From Persicaria tinctoria (Eukaryota; Streptophyta; Magnoliopsida; Caryophyllales; Polygonaceae), in the NCBI GenBank assembly GCA_037127255.1, contig JBANSL010000013.1, positions 62,014,688-62,078,687 of the forward strand: a stretch of DNA of 64,000 nucleotides. The letters run 5' to 3'. Below, piece after piece: positions 47,628-60,200 of the stretch; positions within the stretch are counted from its first letter, which is position 1, and each line of letters starts with the position of its first letter. Position numbers and translations under genes: made by a program. The notes below the pieces were generated by a model. That model worked only from the letters and a program-made list of their open reading frames with translations. It made no database searches and was not told where the DNA came from.

Positions 47628-48909
47628 TCACATCAACCTCTTTCTGATCTCCCTCAATTGTGAGCTTAATCTTGGGATCAAGAGGGGTTTTGAACCTGTC
47701 ATTCCAGTTTCTTTTAGTATCTCAAGCGTGTATTTCCTCTGATTCAATAGCATCCCTTCTTCAATTCTCTCTACTTCAATTCCAAGGAAATACCTTAGAT
47801 CAACTAAGTCTTTCATTAGAAAATGCTTGCTCAGATGATCCTTGAGTGCTCTGATCTCAGTCTGGCTATCTCTAATTATCAACATATCATCTACATATAC
47901 AAGGAGAGCTGTATAGGAAGATTTTGTTGCCTTGAAGAATAAAGAATAGTTAGCCTTTTAGACCGAGTATATCCTGCAATTTTCATCACCTGTGAGAACC
48001 TTGAGAACCATTGTCTTGGTGCTTGTTTTAGGCCATACAAAGACCTATCTAACTTGCACACCATGCCATCAACCTTGTTGTCCTCACTCACACAGTCCCC
48101 TTGAGGGCAATCAAGTTGTTTAAGAAAGGCATATGCAGGAGGTAGATCCATAAACACAGTTTCTTCAAGCTCTCCATGCAAGAAAGCATTAGTCACATCC
48201 ATTTGGCCACAAGGGCAAATGCTTCACTGTAGTCAATGCCTTCAAGTTGTGAGAAACCTCGAGCAACAAGCCTAGCCTTGTATCTATCCAGAGTTTCATC
48301 AGCTTTCAATTTTAATTTGAATAACCACTTACACCTCACAGTGGAAATGGCTTCTTCCTTAGGCACCAGTGTCCAAGTGTGGTTGATCTCGAGAGCCTGA
48401 AGTTCAACTTTCATGGCCTTAACCCACTCAGGATGTTGCAGTGCAACTTTAAAGGAAGGGGGCTCAGATAGAGGAGCCATATTATTTATGAAGGACAAGT
48501 AAGTGGGAGAGTAACAATCATAAGAAAGGGAATCTGTAAGGGGATAGAGAGACTTACTAGAGGATGATTCAGTTGTTGCAGAACTAGAAGAAGTTGCACA
48601 TATGTAGTACTTTAGCCAACTAGGAGGATGAGTAGTCCTGGATGAGCGTCTGACCTCAATGGAAGGATGATCAAGGGTAGGGATCTCATCAAAGGCAGGA
48701 GCTACAAGGGATGGAGAGTAGTCTGCAAATGACTCAAAGTTTGTGGGGGGATTAAGATTTTGAGAGGGTGAGGCTATGGCATCCACTGGCCGAAAAGGAA
48801 GTAAAGAGGATTCAAAATCCATAAGGTCATCAAAGAAGTGAGGAGTAGGCACATGAGGTGATAGAGGGTGTAGGGTGTGTAGAAACTTACTGAGCAAAAG
48901 GAAACACAT
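47628..48909 (-). pseudogene. Copia reverse transcriptase, frameshifted
   Basis: The RT start WVKAMKVELQALEINHTWTLVP lies in 48909-48193, the DVTNAFLHGELEE block and YGLKQAPRQWF in 48202-47891, and the catalytic YVDD just before MLIIRDSQ at about 47886-47897 in the next frame. The frame change after AGYTRSK is explained by one extra A in a short A-run near 47957. A further frame change lies near 48200. Confidence 0.88.
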
Positions 48910-48939
48910 CCTTTATAAAGTGCACATCTCTGCTGACAG

Positions 48940-50862
48940 CTATTTACCATTTACAGTGTTAAAGACCTTGTAGCCTTTGAAGCCACATGGATAACCAAGG
49001 AAAACACAAACATCTTCTTTGGCATCAAATTTCTTCCTGTCAACTCCTGATGTTGCAACATAACAGAGACACCCAAACACTCTTAGATTTTCATAAGATG
49101 GGGAATGGCCATTTAGTACCTCAAAAGGGGATTTATTGTGGAGTAATGGGGTTGGTAATCTGTTGATAAGTAAGGTTGCAGTGAGTACACAGTCACCCCA
49201 AAACCTTATAGGTAGAGAAGAGTGAAATCTAAGAGCTCTTGTAGTTTCAAGTATATATCTATGCTTCCTCTCAACCCTCCCATTTTGTTGTGGTGTAGCA
49301 GTGCAAGAGCTTTCATGTAAGATTCCTTTACTAGTAAGAAAGGAGGAGATGGTTGAGTTAAAGAACTCAGTTCCTTGATCAGTTCTGAGTATCTTTACAG
49401 AAGTATGATACTGATTTTCAATCATGTTGATGAATGAGATCAAGGTTGGTGTAGCATCAGATTTATGTTTGAGGAGGTGGGCCCAAACACATCTACTAAA
49501 ATCATCTACAATGGGTAAGAAGAACCGATGACCATTGTGTGTAGGTGTGTCATAGGGACCCCATAGATCACAGTGTAATAAAGCAAAAGACTGAACAATA
49601 TGAGATGTGCTAGCATAAAAACTATTTTTGGTTTGCTTAGCCAGTGGACATACAAAACATAGAAAATGAGACTTGTCTTTATTCAAATCCATCACAACAT
49701 GTGGTATATGTAACAATTTCTCATGATGAGCATGTCTAAGTCTTAAATGCCACAAAGAAGTGGGACTAGTTTTCTCAGAAGGTAAAAACAAAGGTAGTAC
49801 AGAGTTTGTGGCACATTGATGCGGGGCTAAAGAAGTAAATTGGGACAAATACAGTGCTAGCTCATCCAAGATTCCATTTGCAAGCTTGACTTTAGGGACC
49901 ACATAGTACACTCCTCCTAATTCTTCACCAACTGCAATCAACTTCCTCTTTGCAGGGTCCTGTATGACACATTTATTTGAGAAGAAAAGGACAACACAAC
50001 CAAGGTCACGGATTAATTTGCTAATGGACACCAAATTGAATTTAAAATGAGGCACATAAAGGGTTTTAAAAAGTTGTAAGGTGGGAGTAAGATAAACTCC
50101 TCCAGTAAGATCAATCTTACTTGTAGATCCATCAAGTAAGTGAATAGCATTAGGTTTGTGGATAGGTGTGGGGTTCACAAGAAATTTGGTGTCACAAGTG
50201 ATATGGTCAGTGGCCCCACTATCAAGAATCCACAATACAGTAAAATTTGAAGCACTACAACAAATAGTGGTACCTGCAAAATTGATCTCGGCCAACTTGT
50301 CCTTGTGCTGTTCCATCATACTTATCCATGAGTAGAGCATCTTCTGTTGATCAGCTGTCAATGATTGCAAAACTGGGGAATCAGATGATAAAGAAGCACT
50401 ATTAGCAGAAGATGAGGCTTTTGAAGAGGAGCCTCTAGAGTCAGTGCTGTTCTTGGGCATTTGTGGCTCGAACTTGCTCTTGGTATGCCACTCAGGATAC
50501 CCAAATTTCTCCCAACAACGATCTGCTTTATGATTTCCATTGCAGTGAGAACATTTCTCCTTTCTTGATTTTTCAGATGAGCTACTTGATCCCCCTTGCT
50601 TTGCCATTAAAGTAGTAGAATCAGTGGAGATAGATTTTGACACAGATGGCTTGCAACTGATAGCATCTTGAAGGAGTAGAGCATGAGCAGTGCTGACTGT
50701 TGGTAGTGTTGTGCTGAGAAGAATTTGACGACGTGTTGCAGAGAAATCATCACTGAGTCCCATGAGAAACTGCATCAACTTATTCTCCCGATCTTGAGCT
50801 TCAACTTGAGCTTGAATGTTGCACTCACAACGACCACATGAGCAGTGAATTGGCGCAACCAT
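48940..50862 (-). pseudogene. Copia gag end, protease and integrase (640-codon open frame)
   Basis: In one open frame: gag C-terminal part, zinc knuckle CSHCNGNHKADRC, protease active site WILDSGATDH, integrase zinc finger (H..H..CFVC), and integrase catalytic region with D (HCDLWGP), D (RTDQGTEF) and E (NGRVERKHR). It ends at the IN-RT linker (FLGYPCGFKGYKVFN) by a stop. Confidence 0.92.
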
Positions 50863-51130
50863 GCCAGATAGTTTTTGCCAAAGACCCTTGAGCCTCGTAA
50901 AGTACTCAGTGACAGTGGTACTCCCTTTACTACAATCTTGAATTTCTTTCTTGAGAGAGAAGATGAGAGGACCATTGCGCTGACCATAGCTTTCTTCAAG
51001 ATCCAGCTACATCTCGTGAGCTGTGTCAAACTCATCAATGGTGGCATAAATCTCCATGGATACAGTGTTCAACAACCATAAACAGACCATATCATTACAG
51101 CGATTCCACATCGCTGTGTTTTCTGCAGAT

Positions 51131-51370
51131 TCAAGCAAGATTAATTCCTTCCACAAAGCCAAGCTTATTCTTGACCGATAGGGCTTTAGAGATTGCTTTG
51201 CGCCATCGTCGGTAATTGTCGCCGGTGAGTTGAATCGGAGTCAATATCATCCCTGAATTCTCAGAAGGATGAATGAATAACGGATTTTGAAGATCCGTAG
51301 CAGTAATAAGATCTTGTCGTCGGCGATCACGATCTGCAGATCTCTCTGCTCGTTCATCTTGATTAGCCAT
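51131..51370 (-). pseudogene. Copia gag N-terminus, truncated
   Basis: ATG at 51370 opens MANQDERAER ... ENSGMILTPIQLTGDNYRRW ... KNKLGFVEG, the DUF4219-like gag start. It stops after 79 codons, and gag resumes in another frame by 50862. Confidence 0.8.
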
Positions 51371-51453
51371 GGATGAAGACGATCGATCAGATGAGAAACA
51401 GAAAATGGCGGAAAGAGGAGAGAAGACTCAAATTGCTTCTATGATCACAATAA

Positions 51454-51465
51454 GCTCTGATACCA
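51454..51465 (-). promoter_or_regulatory. Copia primer-binding site
   Basis: The minus strand reads TGGTATCAGAGC directly after the LTR end, complementary to plant initiator tRNA-Met. Confidence 0.92.
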
Positions 51466-51645
51466 TGATGATCATAGAAAGCTAGAAGAGAAAGAGCGAA
51501 TATGAGAGAGATAGAGAGCAAGAGAAAGGATGAAGAACTTCTGTTCTTATTTCTGTAAAATGTGAATGTGTACAGGAGAGAGAGGGAGAGTGTATTTATA
51601 GAGTACAAATCACTCTCTAACTAACTCCTAACAGCAACATTAACA
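51466..51645 (-). repeat. Copia 5' LTR
   Basis: A 180-bp LTR, partner of 46763-46939. The outer flank is the TSD ATATA at 51646-51650. Confidence 0.9.
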
Positions 51646-51659
51646 ATATATAAAAAAAA

Positions 51660-52416
51660 TTATGAAGAACACCTCAAAATATATACAAGTTACAAAGAAT
51701 GAAATGTACCACTCGCTTGACATCTCTCGGCATAGTTGAGAGAATGACTTCATATTACGCCTTCTCTCGGCATACATTACTTATGGTTTTGACCCGAGCA
51801 TGTCTTGGCAACTTGTATAACGCATTTATGTCTTTGCATGTTTGTTTTAGACTTAAATGATTTGGCGCATGTTAGAAATTAGGACAGGTAGCGGTGTGAA
51901 AACATCGAGTCCCCAATGGACTTAAATAGAATTTAGGGTACGAAATCCCTTCTTTCAAAACATTAACTCTTTGTTTTCGAAACAACCCGTACTTGAATTG
52001 TAAGATCCGAGCGATTGTATCCATTCCTTCGAAACGTAACCTGTGTTTTATAACTCGGGTCGTTATATTTTGTTTATAGCCTTGATACTCTTAGCTAATA
52101 AGCGGATAAATGGGTTGAACTGTATAAACTTTCTTAACAATTATAATTTCTTATTTACGAGTTGGAATTTAAAAAATATTTTTGTTATTTTGATTAAGAA
52201 CTACAATATTTGATAAGTTAAGTGTTTTCTTCTTATGGATGAAGACATGTTTTCTTACAAAAATGTTATATAAATTTCATTTAAATTTGAGTCAAAACCC
52301 ATCGCATTTTAAATTTTGCATAGGGCATCCGAAATCCATTGGACGACCCAGATAATCGAAGCGAAAAGGAAAGGACTAAGGGTCGATTCTTATCCCTTGA
52401 TGAAGACCTACCCTCA
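51660..52416. other. Unassigned DNA left of a hAT MITE
   Basis: No gene is seen. The text around 51895-52080 (gtgaaaacatcgagtccccaatgg, cgaaacgtaacctgtg) looks like decayed retroelement flank but is not assignable. Confidence 0.3.
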
Positions 52417-52424
52417 CCGAAAAG

Positions 52425-52776
52425 CAGGGGCGGATCCTTTAAAGGGCCGGGGGTGGCAGTCGCCCCCCTAATAAAAAATTAAATTTAATATACATATTCC
52501 CGTCTTCGATAGCTTCGATTTGATATATTAAAAGCTCAAATCCGATAACTGAGTAAAAAGTTATAAACGTTTCAAAACTGAAGCGATATAAATTATTTTT
52601 CACATCATTTACCAAATTAATACACTCCTATCATAGTCATCAATCATCAATTGTTAAACTTCATAACTTAATACGATAATTAAACCCAAAATCTTCAAAT
52701 ACTGATGATTTTTTCGAAAAAAAATTAGAGATCAATTTTTCGCCCCCTCAACTAAACGCTTCAGGATCCGCCACTG
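52425..52776. mobile_element. hAT-type MITE, 352 bp
   Basis: The 8-bp duplication CCGAAAAG lies at 52417-52424 and 52777-52784. The TIR is CAGGGGCGGATCC versus (reverse complement) CAGTGGCGGATCC. The interior is AT-rich and non-coding. Confidence 0.88.
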
Positions 52777-52784
52777 CCGAAAAG

Positions 52785-53240
52785 TACACAGTGTTCCCTG
52801 TAGAGGGGTAACCGCTTGTCATATATAGCAGTATAGCACCTTCGTGCATGTACTTGATGATCCTAATGTAGGAGCCTAGGATATCCTTTGCTTTCAAACA
52901 CTCCCAAATCTTGTAACATTATTACCCAAAATTCAAATGACTCACAACTCGAATACTCAAGCCTAGGATATCCTTTCTTCCCGCTTTTGTCTGAACCAGA
53001 AGAGAAGAGATGAGATAGACATAGCCATCTCTCAAGGTACTGCTAAATTCCGGGAAATGCCAACATGGGAGGGCATGTATTAATTAAGTCATTTTACATT
53101 AATATAAATTAGTTATAATTTACAAGATAATACATTCATAAAACTCGAACTATTTTAATATTCATTAATAATTCTTGTATGGATATGTCATAGCTAAAAT
53201 TAACCAATAATAATTCATATCACTGGAGAATGGTGGCATT
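52785..53240. other. Unassigned DNA between MITE and LTR remnant
   Basis: Holds no recognisable gene. cctaggatatccttt occurs twice (about 52876 and 52963). Confidence 0.3.
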
Positions 53241-55790
53241 TAGAGCTGACAAAATCTGAACCAACCCATAACATCATGCGCAACCTAATTACCCGAACTC
53301 GAGGCTAATCCATTTTGACCTAATACCCAACTAGACACAAACATAGATGTTGTGAGCTCAATCTGCCATGTTTTACAGTAACTTTTATATCGTTTTCTGC
53401 ATACATTTCATGCATATGGGCTAGAATAGTACATAATCTATGTAGTTTATATTTATTTGTCAAATTATGGAATCTACACCAGTTTCTGTTTAATTTCGCA
53501 GAATTCAAGGCAAATTACAGCAGTTCTGAGAAAGGTCAGAAAAGCTCGGAAATCAACTACAGAAGTCCAAGGTCAAGAAGCAGCGGAACCAGTCGAATCA
53601 AGCTAGGAGCCCAGCTTTACTCGATCTAGAGTAAGCTTACTCGATCTCCACGACGGTGTCCGAGCACAGACCTTGTCGACTAAGCACTGATCGAGAAACT
53701 GAGTCAGAGACAACCCGACTCCCGGAAGCCAACTCGATCTCGAGGAATCTTGTCGAGATCGACAACAGTGTGATGCCATGTCCGGAGTCAACGAGCTGTG
53801 CCAAGTCGAGAAGCCGAAGACGGAGAAGCCGAGCACAACCTCAACTCGATCTCGAGGAATTTACTCGATCTTAAGGACCCAGCACCGCACCTATCCGAGC
53901 TTGTCGAGGAGAAGTTTCCCGACATCACCGAAGCTAGCCATCCTAGACACTAGCCAACTCGATCTCGAGTTCTTTACTCGATCTCGAGGACTCAGAGAGC
54001 CAAGATCCGAGCCATGATGAGCACTAGCTGCTCGACCAAGCCCAGCCAAGCCATACTCGACGCTACTTCTACTCGATCTCGAGGAGGCTTGGTCGAGATC
54101 GAGGAACGCCATGTCCGAGCCGCGTTATGCGGTTTTGCTGTCCTACTCGGATTGGGAGTCCTTGGAGCTGAAGGAATCCGAGAGTTGGCCGAGATCTATC
54201 CTACATCTATCAAGTTCTATCTATGGAAGAAGATTTACCACACATGGAGAGAAGACTTACCTATTTAGATATAATTTTCCCTTTTAGATTTAATTCCTTT
54301 ATTTAATTTATTTATCTTTTAAGCTTTTTAGATATAGATAGATATATTCTATCATTGAATAGCAAGGACTAGAAGGCTATAAATAAAGCCTTAGGGGCTG
54401 ATTTTTCATTCATTCAATTCACAAGTTAGAGAAGTAGTTCCACATAGACGGTTTAGGAGTTCAGAGGTTTTAGGGTTTTGGCGTTCAGCGAAAGTGGAAT
54501 TGCCGGGATTGTAAAGGCTTTGAATTTAGTTTAATGCAAGTTTCTTTTCATACATCAATGTCTGGTATTGCGATGAAGAGCGAGTAGTCCACCCACTTCT
54601 GGGACTGGGGTGAGCCCGACGGTGACCATGTGACTATGTGAGGTGATGCGATAAAGGTACAATCTTTTTATGCAATTCGTCTTTTATCCCTATGAGCATG
54701 ATTCTTTTGCGAGAGTTGAAGGTGATCCTTGTTTGTATTATTGAAGCGAAAGTGATCTTAATGCAACTTGGATTAATTATGTGAAAAAGGGTTAGTAACA
54801 ATTAGGGTTTATGCGAAAGCCTCTATATGCCTATTTGTTAGTAACGAAAGTTATTTTGATGGAAAGCATGATCTTTTATGCCTTTATGTGTTACTTTGCA
54901 TGGTTATCGTTGTGGCGTTGATACCCTGGCTTTGGAAGTTCTTTATATATTGAGTTTATTTCTGTCGAAATCTGCGAATCTGTGTTCGAAGTTGCGATTT
55001 AAAGTTTATGTCTGTTGTAGTCGATCTAGAGTAACTGTCGTCGATCTCGAGTTAGCTGTTGGTCGAGATCGAGTAGGGTGTTGTCTAGATCGAGTTGCTG
55101 TTGTCGGATTTTGAGTTTCTGTTTTAGCTGTTGTTTGTCGATCTCGAGTTGCTTTGTCGAGATCGAGTAAGTTTCCGTCTTTGCTTTTATTTTTTGCTTT
55201 CGTTTGTTATTTCTGTCTTTCTTTCCTTGTTTCCTTGTTTCTGTCTTCTGTTTGCTTTTCTATGAGATTTACAGCTGCCTAGGATACGCTGACACGCTTC
55301 CTCGTGGATTCGATCCTGACTTTCTCTTACTACATTGGAGGGAGTCTTGTAATTATTTGCTGGGGCACGAATCTGGTTTGATCTATTTCATTATATTTCA
55401 TACTCGATTTCTTCCTTACAACAATAGAAAGCCCCGACCCGACCCGACTTAGACCCAACCCGAACAAGACTTGACTTATCATTGTAATTACTTTAATTTT
55501 CTCATTTATAACTATACCAATAATTTAATTTACGTATAATGAGATCTAATACAACTAAATAAATGAAGTTTAATATTAAAGAATTAAGACAAATAAAAAT
55601 AGTCATAATTTATAGTAAAACTAATTGTAACCCGAACTCGGCTCGGCCAACTTGAAATCCATTTTGATTCAAACTTACCCAACTCGAACCGGACCTAATC
55701 CGAATACATACTCTATCCGACATATGACGTGACACGACATTGACTGAACCCGAACCCATCAACCCAATTGCCTCCTCTATTGGCATGTTA
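53241..55790. mobile_element. Gypsy-type LTR remnant nested in a GGGTC-family element
   Basis: 53241-53335 (AGAGCTGACAAAATCTG ... acccgaactcg) and 55428-55790 (acccgacccgac ... cctctattggcatg) look like the two halves of a GGGTC-type hAT-like element. Between them, 53480-55300 has LTR character: a transcription-end-like AT block with TATAAATAAAGCC near 54380 and an ending such as ggatacgctgacacgcttcc. No pol is present, so it is a solo or remnant LTR. Borders are not resolved. It contains the TCGATCTCGA palindrome cluster. Confidence 0.45.
53635..55172. repeat. Cluster of TCGATCTCGA / TCGAGATCGA motifs
   Basis: At least a dozen near-palindromic copies of ACTCGATCTCGAGG or GTCGAGATCGAG occur in two groups (53635-54106 and 55018-55170), in both orientations, often paired a few tens of bases apart. 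Confidence 0.8.
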
Positions 55791-56113
55791 AGTGAAAACT
55801 ATTTCTTTGATGCGAATGACAACTCTTTAACAAGCTCGCAGCTCCACATGAAATACGTTACAGTATGGGACATGTCGATCAATTGTTAAAAAAAACATAG
55901 ATACGAGTAAATTAATCTTAAACTTGTATTTTTGAATGTAAAGCAATATTATCACTGCTACTTTAATGAGTTTGTGATCAAATTTTATAATAACTAACCT
56001 TAAACTTGAAATCAAAATCAACTAATACATTAATTAGTCTAGTTTTGGACAAAAAATGTTAAAAAATAAAAGGACATGGAAGAAAGGAAAAATGTCCTAA
56101 AATGTCAAAAATA

Positions 56114-56364
56114 CTCCCTCCGTTTGCGAAAATATGTCATTTTAGAGTTCGATTTTGTTTATAAAAACATGTCATTGTAGGTATTTTAGCTTTCACTTTA
56201 CGAAAATGCCCTTGACATGATTGATGGGTATTGAGTTGTACAATAAATTCAAAAAGTAGAGTAATAAATGAGGATAAATTAGTAAAAAATGAGTATATTA
56301 TTGGCTTTCTTAAAAATTGTGTAAATAGTTAAAAATGACATGTTTTCGCGAATGAAGAGAGAAT
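56114..56364. mobile_element. Stowaway-like MITE
   Basis: The left terminus CTCCCTCCGTTTGCGAAAA and right terminus (reverse complement) CTCTCTTCATTCGCGAAAA are inverted repeats continuing into ATGTCATTTT. A TA precedes the left end. The right border is approximate. Confidence 0.6.
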
Positions 56365-56424
56365 TATACTATCAGAGGTGTCCGTATTGTCTAGAAAATA
56401 TTATGTGAGAAGCTAAACAACAAA

Positions 56425-56496
56425 GCGTTTGTAGTCCAACGGTTAGGATAATTGCCTTCCAAGCAATAGACCCGGGTTCGACTCCCGGCAGACGCA
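56425..56496 (+). tRNA. trnG-UCC: tRNA-Gly(UCC)
   Basis: A 72-nt cloverleaf. The acceptor GCGTTTG pairs with CAGACGC (one G-U), the anticodon stem ATTGC/GCAAT holds the loop CTTCCAA with anticodon TCC, and the T arm CCGGG-TTCGACT-CCCGG is perfect. Box B GGTTCGACTCC is intact, and T-runs follow from 56501. It looks functional and nuclear-type. Confidence 0.93.
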
Positions 56497-56509
56497 ATTT
56501 GCTTTTTAA

Positions 56510-57211
56510 AATTTTTTTTTACCACCAAACCATTCTGTTCATACAACTCTGAATGGCTAGCGACACTTTCATCTACACAGGCCAAAGAAGACAGGCAGGC
56601 TGATGATTGCAGTTTATAGGGTTTGTCGATGTACATGGTTGCTCCTGCATTTCTTCCATCCATTTGTTCGGAACCAATTTAGCAGCATCAGCAGGACACA
56701 AGATTGAAGCACAACTCTTCCGAATTTTTTCCAACCGGAACCCCTTGTATTATTATTCATCATAAAACATACATAATACATGGTGTATAATTCATAATTA
56801 CACATTCCAAATGGGCCTCAAGTTCACAAGGAACCTCCTGGCTCCATAGTTACACAGTAAATGCTGAATCACTCGTGACACCACTGCAATGAGATTATAA
56901 TAGTTCAATGCTGTATCCAGATGGACTATACTCATTCTGGTTTGGCATTCTAGTCACTGGGTTGAGTTCCAAACCAGATTCCACAGGGACTAACTAGTTT
57001 GGAGTCCAAACTAGAAGATTACAACCCTAATAAACAGGTCTAAGTAGCCGTATATTTGGCACAATAACACAAATAAAAGACTATAACAGGGCAAGAATCC
57101 GGAGGTCCAGATGAGAGACCGCAGCCAAATGACACAACTCCTAGATCACAAAATTTTAGCTCCAGGCATTTCCAGGAGCGGACTGCAGCTTTCAATAAAT
57201 TTTCTACTCAA
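56510..57211. other. Intergenic, probable QS 3' UTR at its right end
   Basis: No coding exon is recognised. The QS stop is at 57212-57214, so sequence below 57212 (on the minus strand) should include its 3' UTR. Confidence 0.4.
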
Positions 57212-60200
57212 CTAATGATGATCTTGATCATGATCACGATGTTGAAGGATTTGACGTACAAGCTTCTCTGGCAATTTACCGTTAGCCTGCACGTTAAATG
57301 AAACAATGAGATTTTAAGAAATGTATACGTTTCATGATTTGGAGAAAATATATATATACAGCACTAGAAACAATCTACTGTTCGTTTCAACTTTTAACTA
57401 TTGATTAGCTAACCTGAAAATGCCGCATGTGCAAAATTGGTTCGCACCCTACATCTGCAATTTGTTTCCCACTTGGTGTTTTTATGCTGAACCGTCCAGC
57501 TTCATAAGCAGAGAGACTGAGCTTGTTGCTAGGTAGAGCGCGGCAGACTTGAAGGAGCGAAGTGAGTGAATTCATCTGAATAGACCAGAACCAGGACAAA
57601 GCTCAGAATGGCTACTTACTTTCCCGATACTATATTTCTTCTCAAAGATAATATATGCAAAATTAAACACATGCATTCATAATAATGATTGAAGAAATCT
57701 GGATCCTCGATCCTGAGACAAAAAACCATCTTCCCTCTGTGGAATTGTTATTGGTGGAAAACTCGCTAGTTTTGTAAATAGTTGATTTTAGAAAGCTTTG
57801 AGAAGGATGAAACAATTATGGAATGCTCTCATACTGACCTTCATGTATGGACAGGAAGCACAACCCCCATGAAGGGAGCACCCTTCGCCACTCGCAACTC
57901 CAGGTACAACTGAAAGCTTCAATGAATCATTCGCCGGTCTTGATATAGCATCGGATGATACAGGAAAGACTATCTCTACATCAACATTAACTTTTCCACA
58001 AGACTTCTCCGCTGAAGTCAACAATGACCTTACGGCTGCAACAATTGAGGTTACCATTCCTGATTCTGTCCCTAGAACAAATTGAAGATGCTCATCAACC
58101 TGCCTATCCAATGCATCTTGCACCCTCTGCTTTATGAAATCCAATATGTTCTGGGTTGAACCCACTACGCCCATTCCTCGCTTCTTTGCTTCGATTGCCA
58201 AAGAAAACATTTCACCGGGGACCTCAAAGTGGGCTGTCAGATATGTATCACAGTACATTTCATTAATCTTATCTACAACTTCATGCCCAAAGAGATGATG
58301 TACAATGCATGTTCCATCCTGGTAGTAGTGTAGGTGAGGAAGTAAACTTCTAATTGTCTCTCTGTTATGCAGCGGATGTATCTCAGCAATGTCTTCATCG
58401 GTCATTGTTGTCATCTGTTGAAACAATTCTGCAATATTTGCACCCATGTAGGAATCAGGCCCATAGTAAACAGTCAAGTCCGGAACTTGAGCAAAAGCCT
58501 GGAAAGGTGGGAATGAAAATAATTATTAGCGAAGGAATCTGTTTCCTAAAACGTTTTAAAGAGAAATTGGAAGTGACTGGAATGAGAAATCTCGTGCACC
58601 AACCTGGAGGATGGTCTGTACCACATTTGATGAAGTACAAGTAATTGTTGGGACAAGTTCATGAGCAAGTGCTTTCGTCTCAAGTGAAGTATTTATATAG
58701 ACCACATGCAAGGAAGGTGTTGACGATGTGGCTGTCTCTAGATATTTCATATAAGCTGGAGTAGTTGCTGCATCAGCCAAGGAGCAACCAATTTGCTCGC
58801 TTGACATTCTATATACTCCGACCTATTGAAAGACATTAACAACATTGATATTAAACCAAATATTCTTGAATTGTTTCACCATTCTAACCATGACAAGTGC
58901 AAAGCTATTAAAGGAGATATTAAAAGCAATCTAAAATCTGTTGACCAAAATTATTTGGAACACATAATGGAATTTCAATCCTCAGCCAAATATATCAAGT
59001 ATTTGTTCATTCACTATGGAATCTCCAAATGAATGAAAATTACAAAGGGAAATAGATTGAACATACATTCTGAAAATAACAGGTTGTGTATCAATCATGG
59101 AAACAGTCTCTCTCCTTCCTTATTAGCAAACTTTACAAATAATACACCGAGTTCAAGTGCTTCAGCACATCTTTCAAGCTTGTGAGTTTGTGAAAACTGT
59201 GTGATTGAAAAGCTTATACCATTCTTTATGTTATGAACTTGTGGATAAAACAAATATTTATTTAAAATTTTAAAAATATCAAACTAAAACTTTATCTTCT
59301 ACAACATAGATGGATTTTTAAATGTCAACATAAAGCGAATGGAATGGAAGCAGTACGGTAATCACCTTATCAAAGCCAGCCTGATCAAGGATGGCCCGGA
59401 CATTTTCTGACATAAAATCTACACCAAGGACAGCAATAAACTGGCAGCCAGCTTCAGCCATTTTTACAGCCTTATCAGCCATAACCAATGAATCAGAAAT
59501 ATGAATGTGTGGCCATTCTTTCTGGGCAGCATTTAAGACACCTTGGACCTCAGGATCCATGTAGAAATGCGCAACAATTCCAATTTTCTTTTCCTTCAGC
59601 ATACACACCAGTTCAGCCACCTTCGATTCATCGGGGAACAGATACCTTACCTGCAATCAAACTCAAGAAAACCCACAATGAATTTACTATGGATCATGAA
59701 GATAGAAAATACCAAAGTATCATATTGGATTATTCCGATGAGTTCATGTTTGCTAAGGCATTCAGAAGTCAAAGCAACCAACTGATTTAAAATGCACCCA
59801 ACAATTCATGAATAGATATATTTCTATTATTGTAAGAAACACAAAATTCCTTGATGAAAACGAAACGGGACAAATCTCCCTCCATTTGTCTCATCTATCT
59901 TCACTGGGCATAGTTTCACAACTATGGCAGGTTCTTGTATCCCAAACTCAATCCCCTCACCTATAAAGAGGATTGAGGATTTCAAATTCCAACAATCAGC
60001 CATTACAGTTTGAGTAATTTACGTGGGTTGCAGTATATAAAGAAAGCATTATGCAGATCGAGTATAATAAAATAGGTGAGGTGAAAGACCTGAGCTTGAG
60101 CATAGCCGCCCTTGGCAACAATCCCATCGGCCGAAATCAGCATAGACGGGAAGGGATCTCCCAGCAGCTTCCCTTGTCTCTCTGCGATCAGAGCCTTGGT

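Larger units (their letters stand above)
46763..51645 (-). mobile_element. Ty1/copia LTR retrotransposon, 4.9 kb, near complete
   Basis: LTRs 46763-46939 (177 bp) and 51466-51645 (180 bp) begin TG and end CA and differ at only a handful of sites plus a 3-bp indel. The TSD is ATATA (46758-46762 and 51646-51650). On the minus strand: 5' LTR (right), PBS, gag, protease, integrase, RT, RNase H, polypurine tract (TTGAGGGGGAT), 3' LTR (left). Domain order with integrase before RT defines copia. Gag style (NPLFIHPSENSGMIL) suggests the Ale/Retrofit lineage, from memory. Several frameshifts make it defective. Confidence 0.92.

Noticed and set aside
59488..59790. Plus-strand ORFs across QS exon 2
   Set aside because: Antisense to a confirmed exon and its intron, without any domain.
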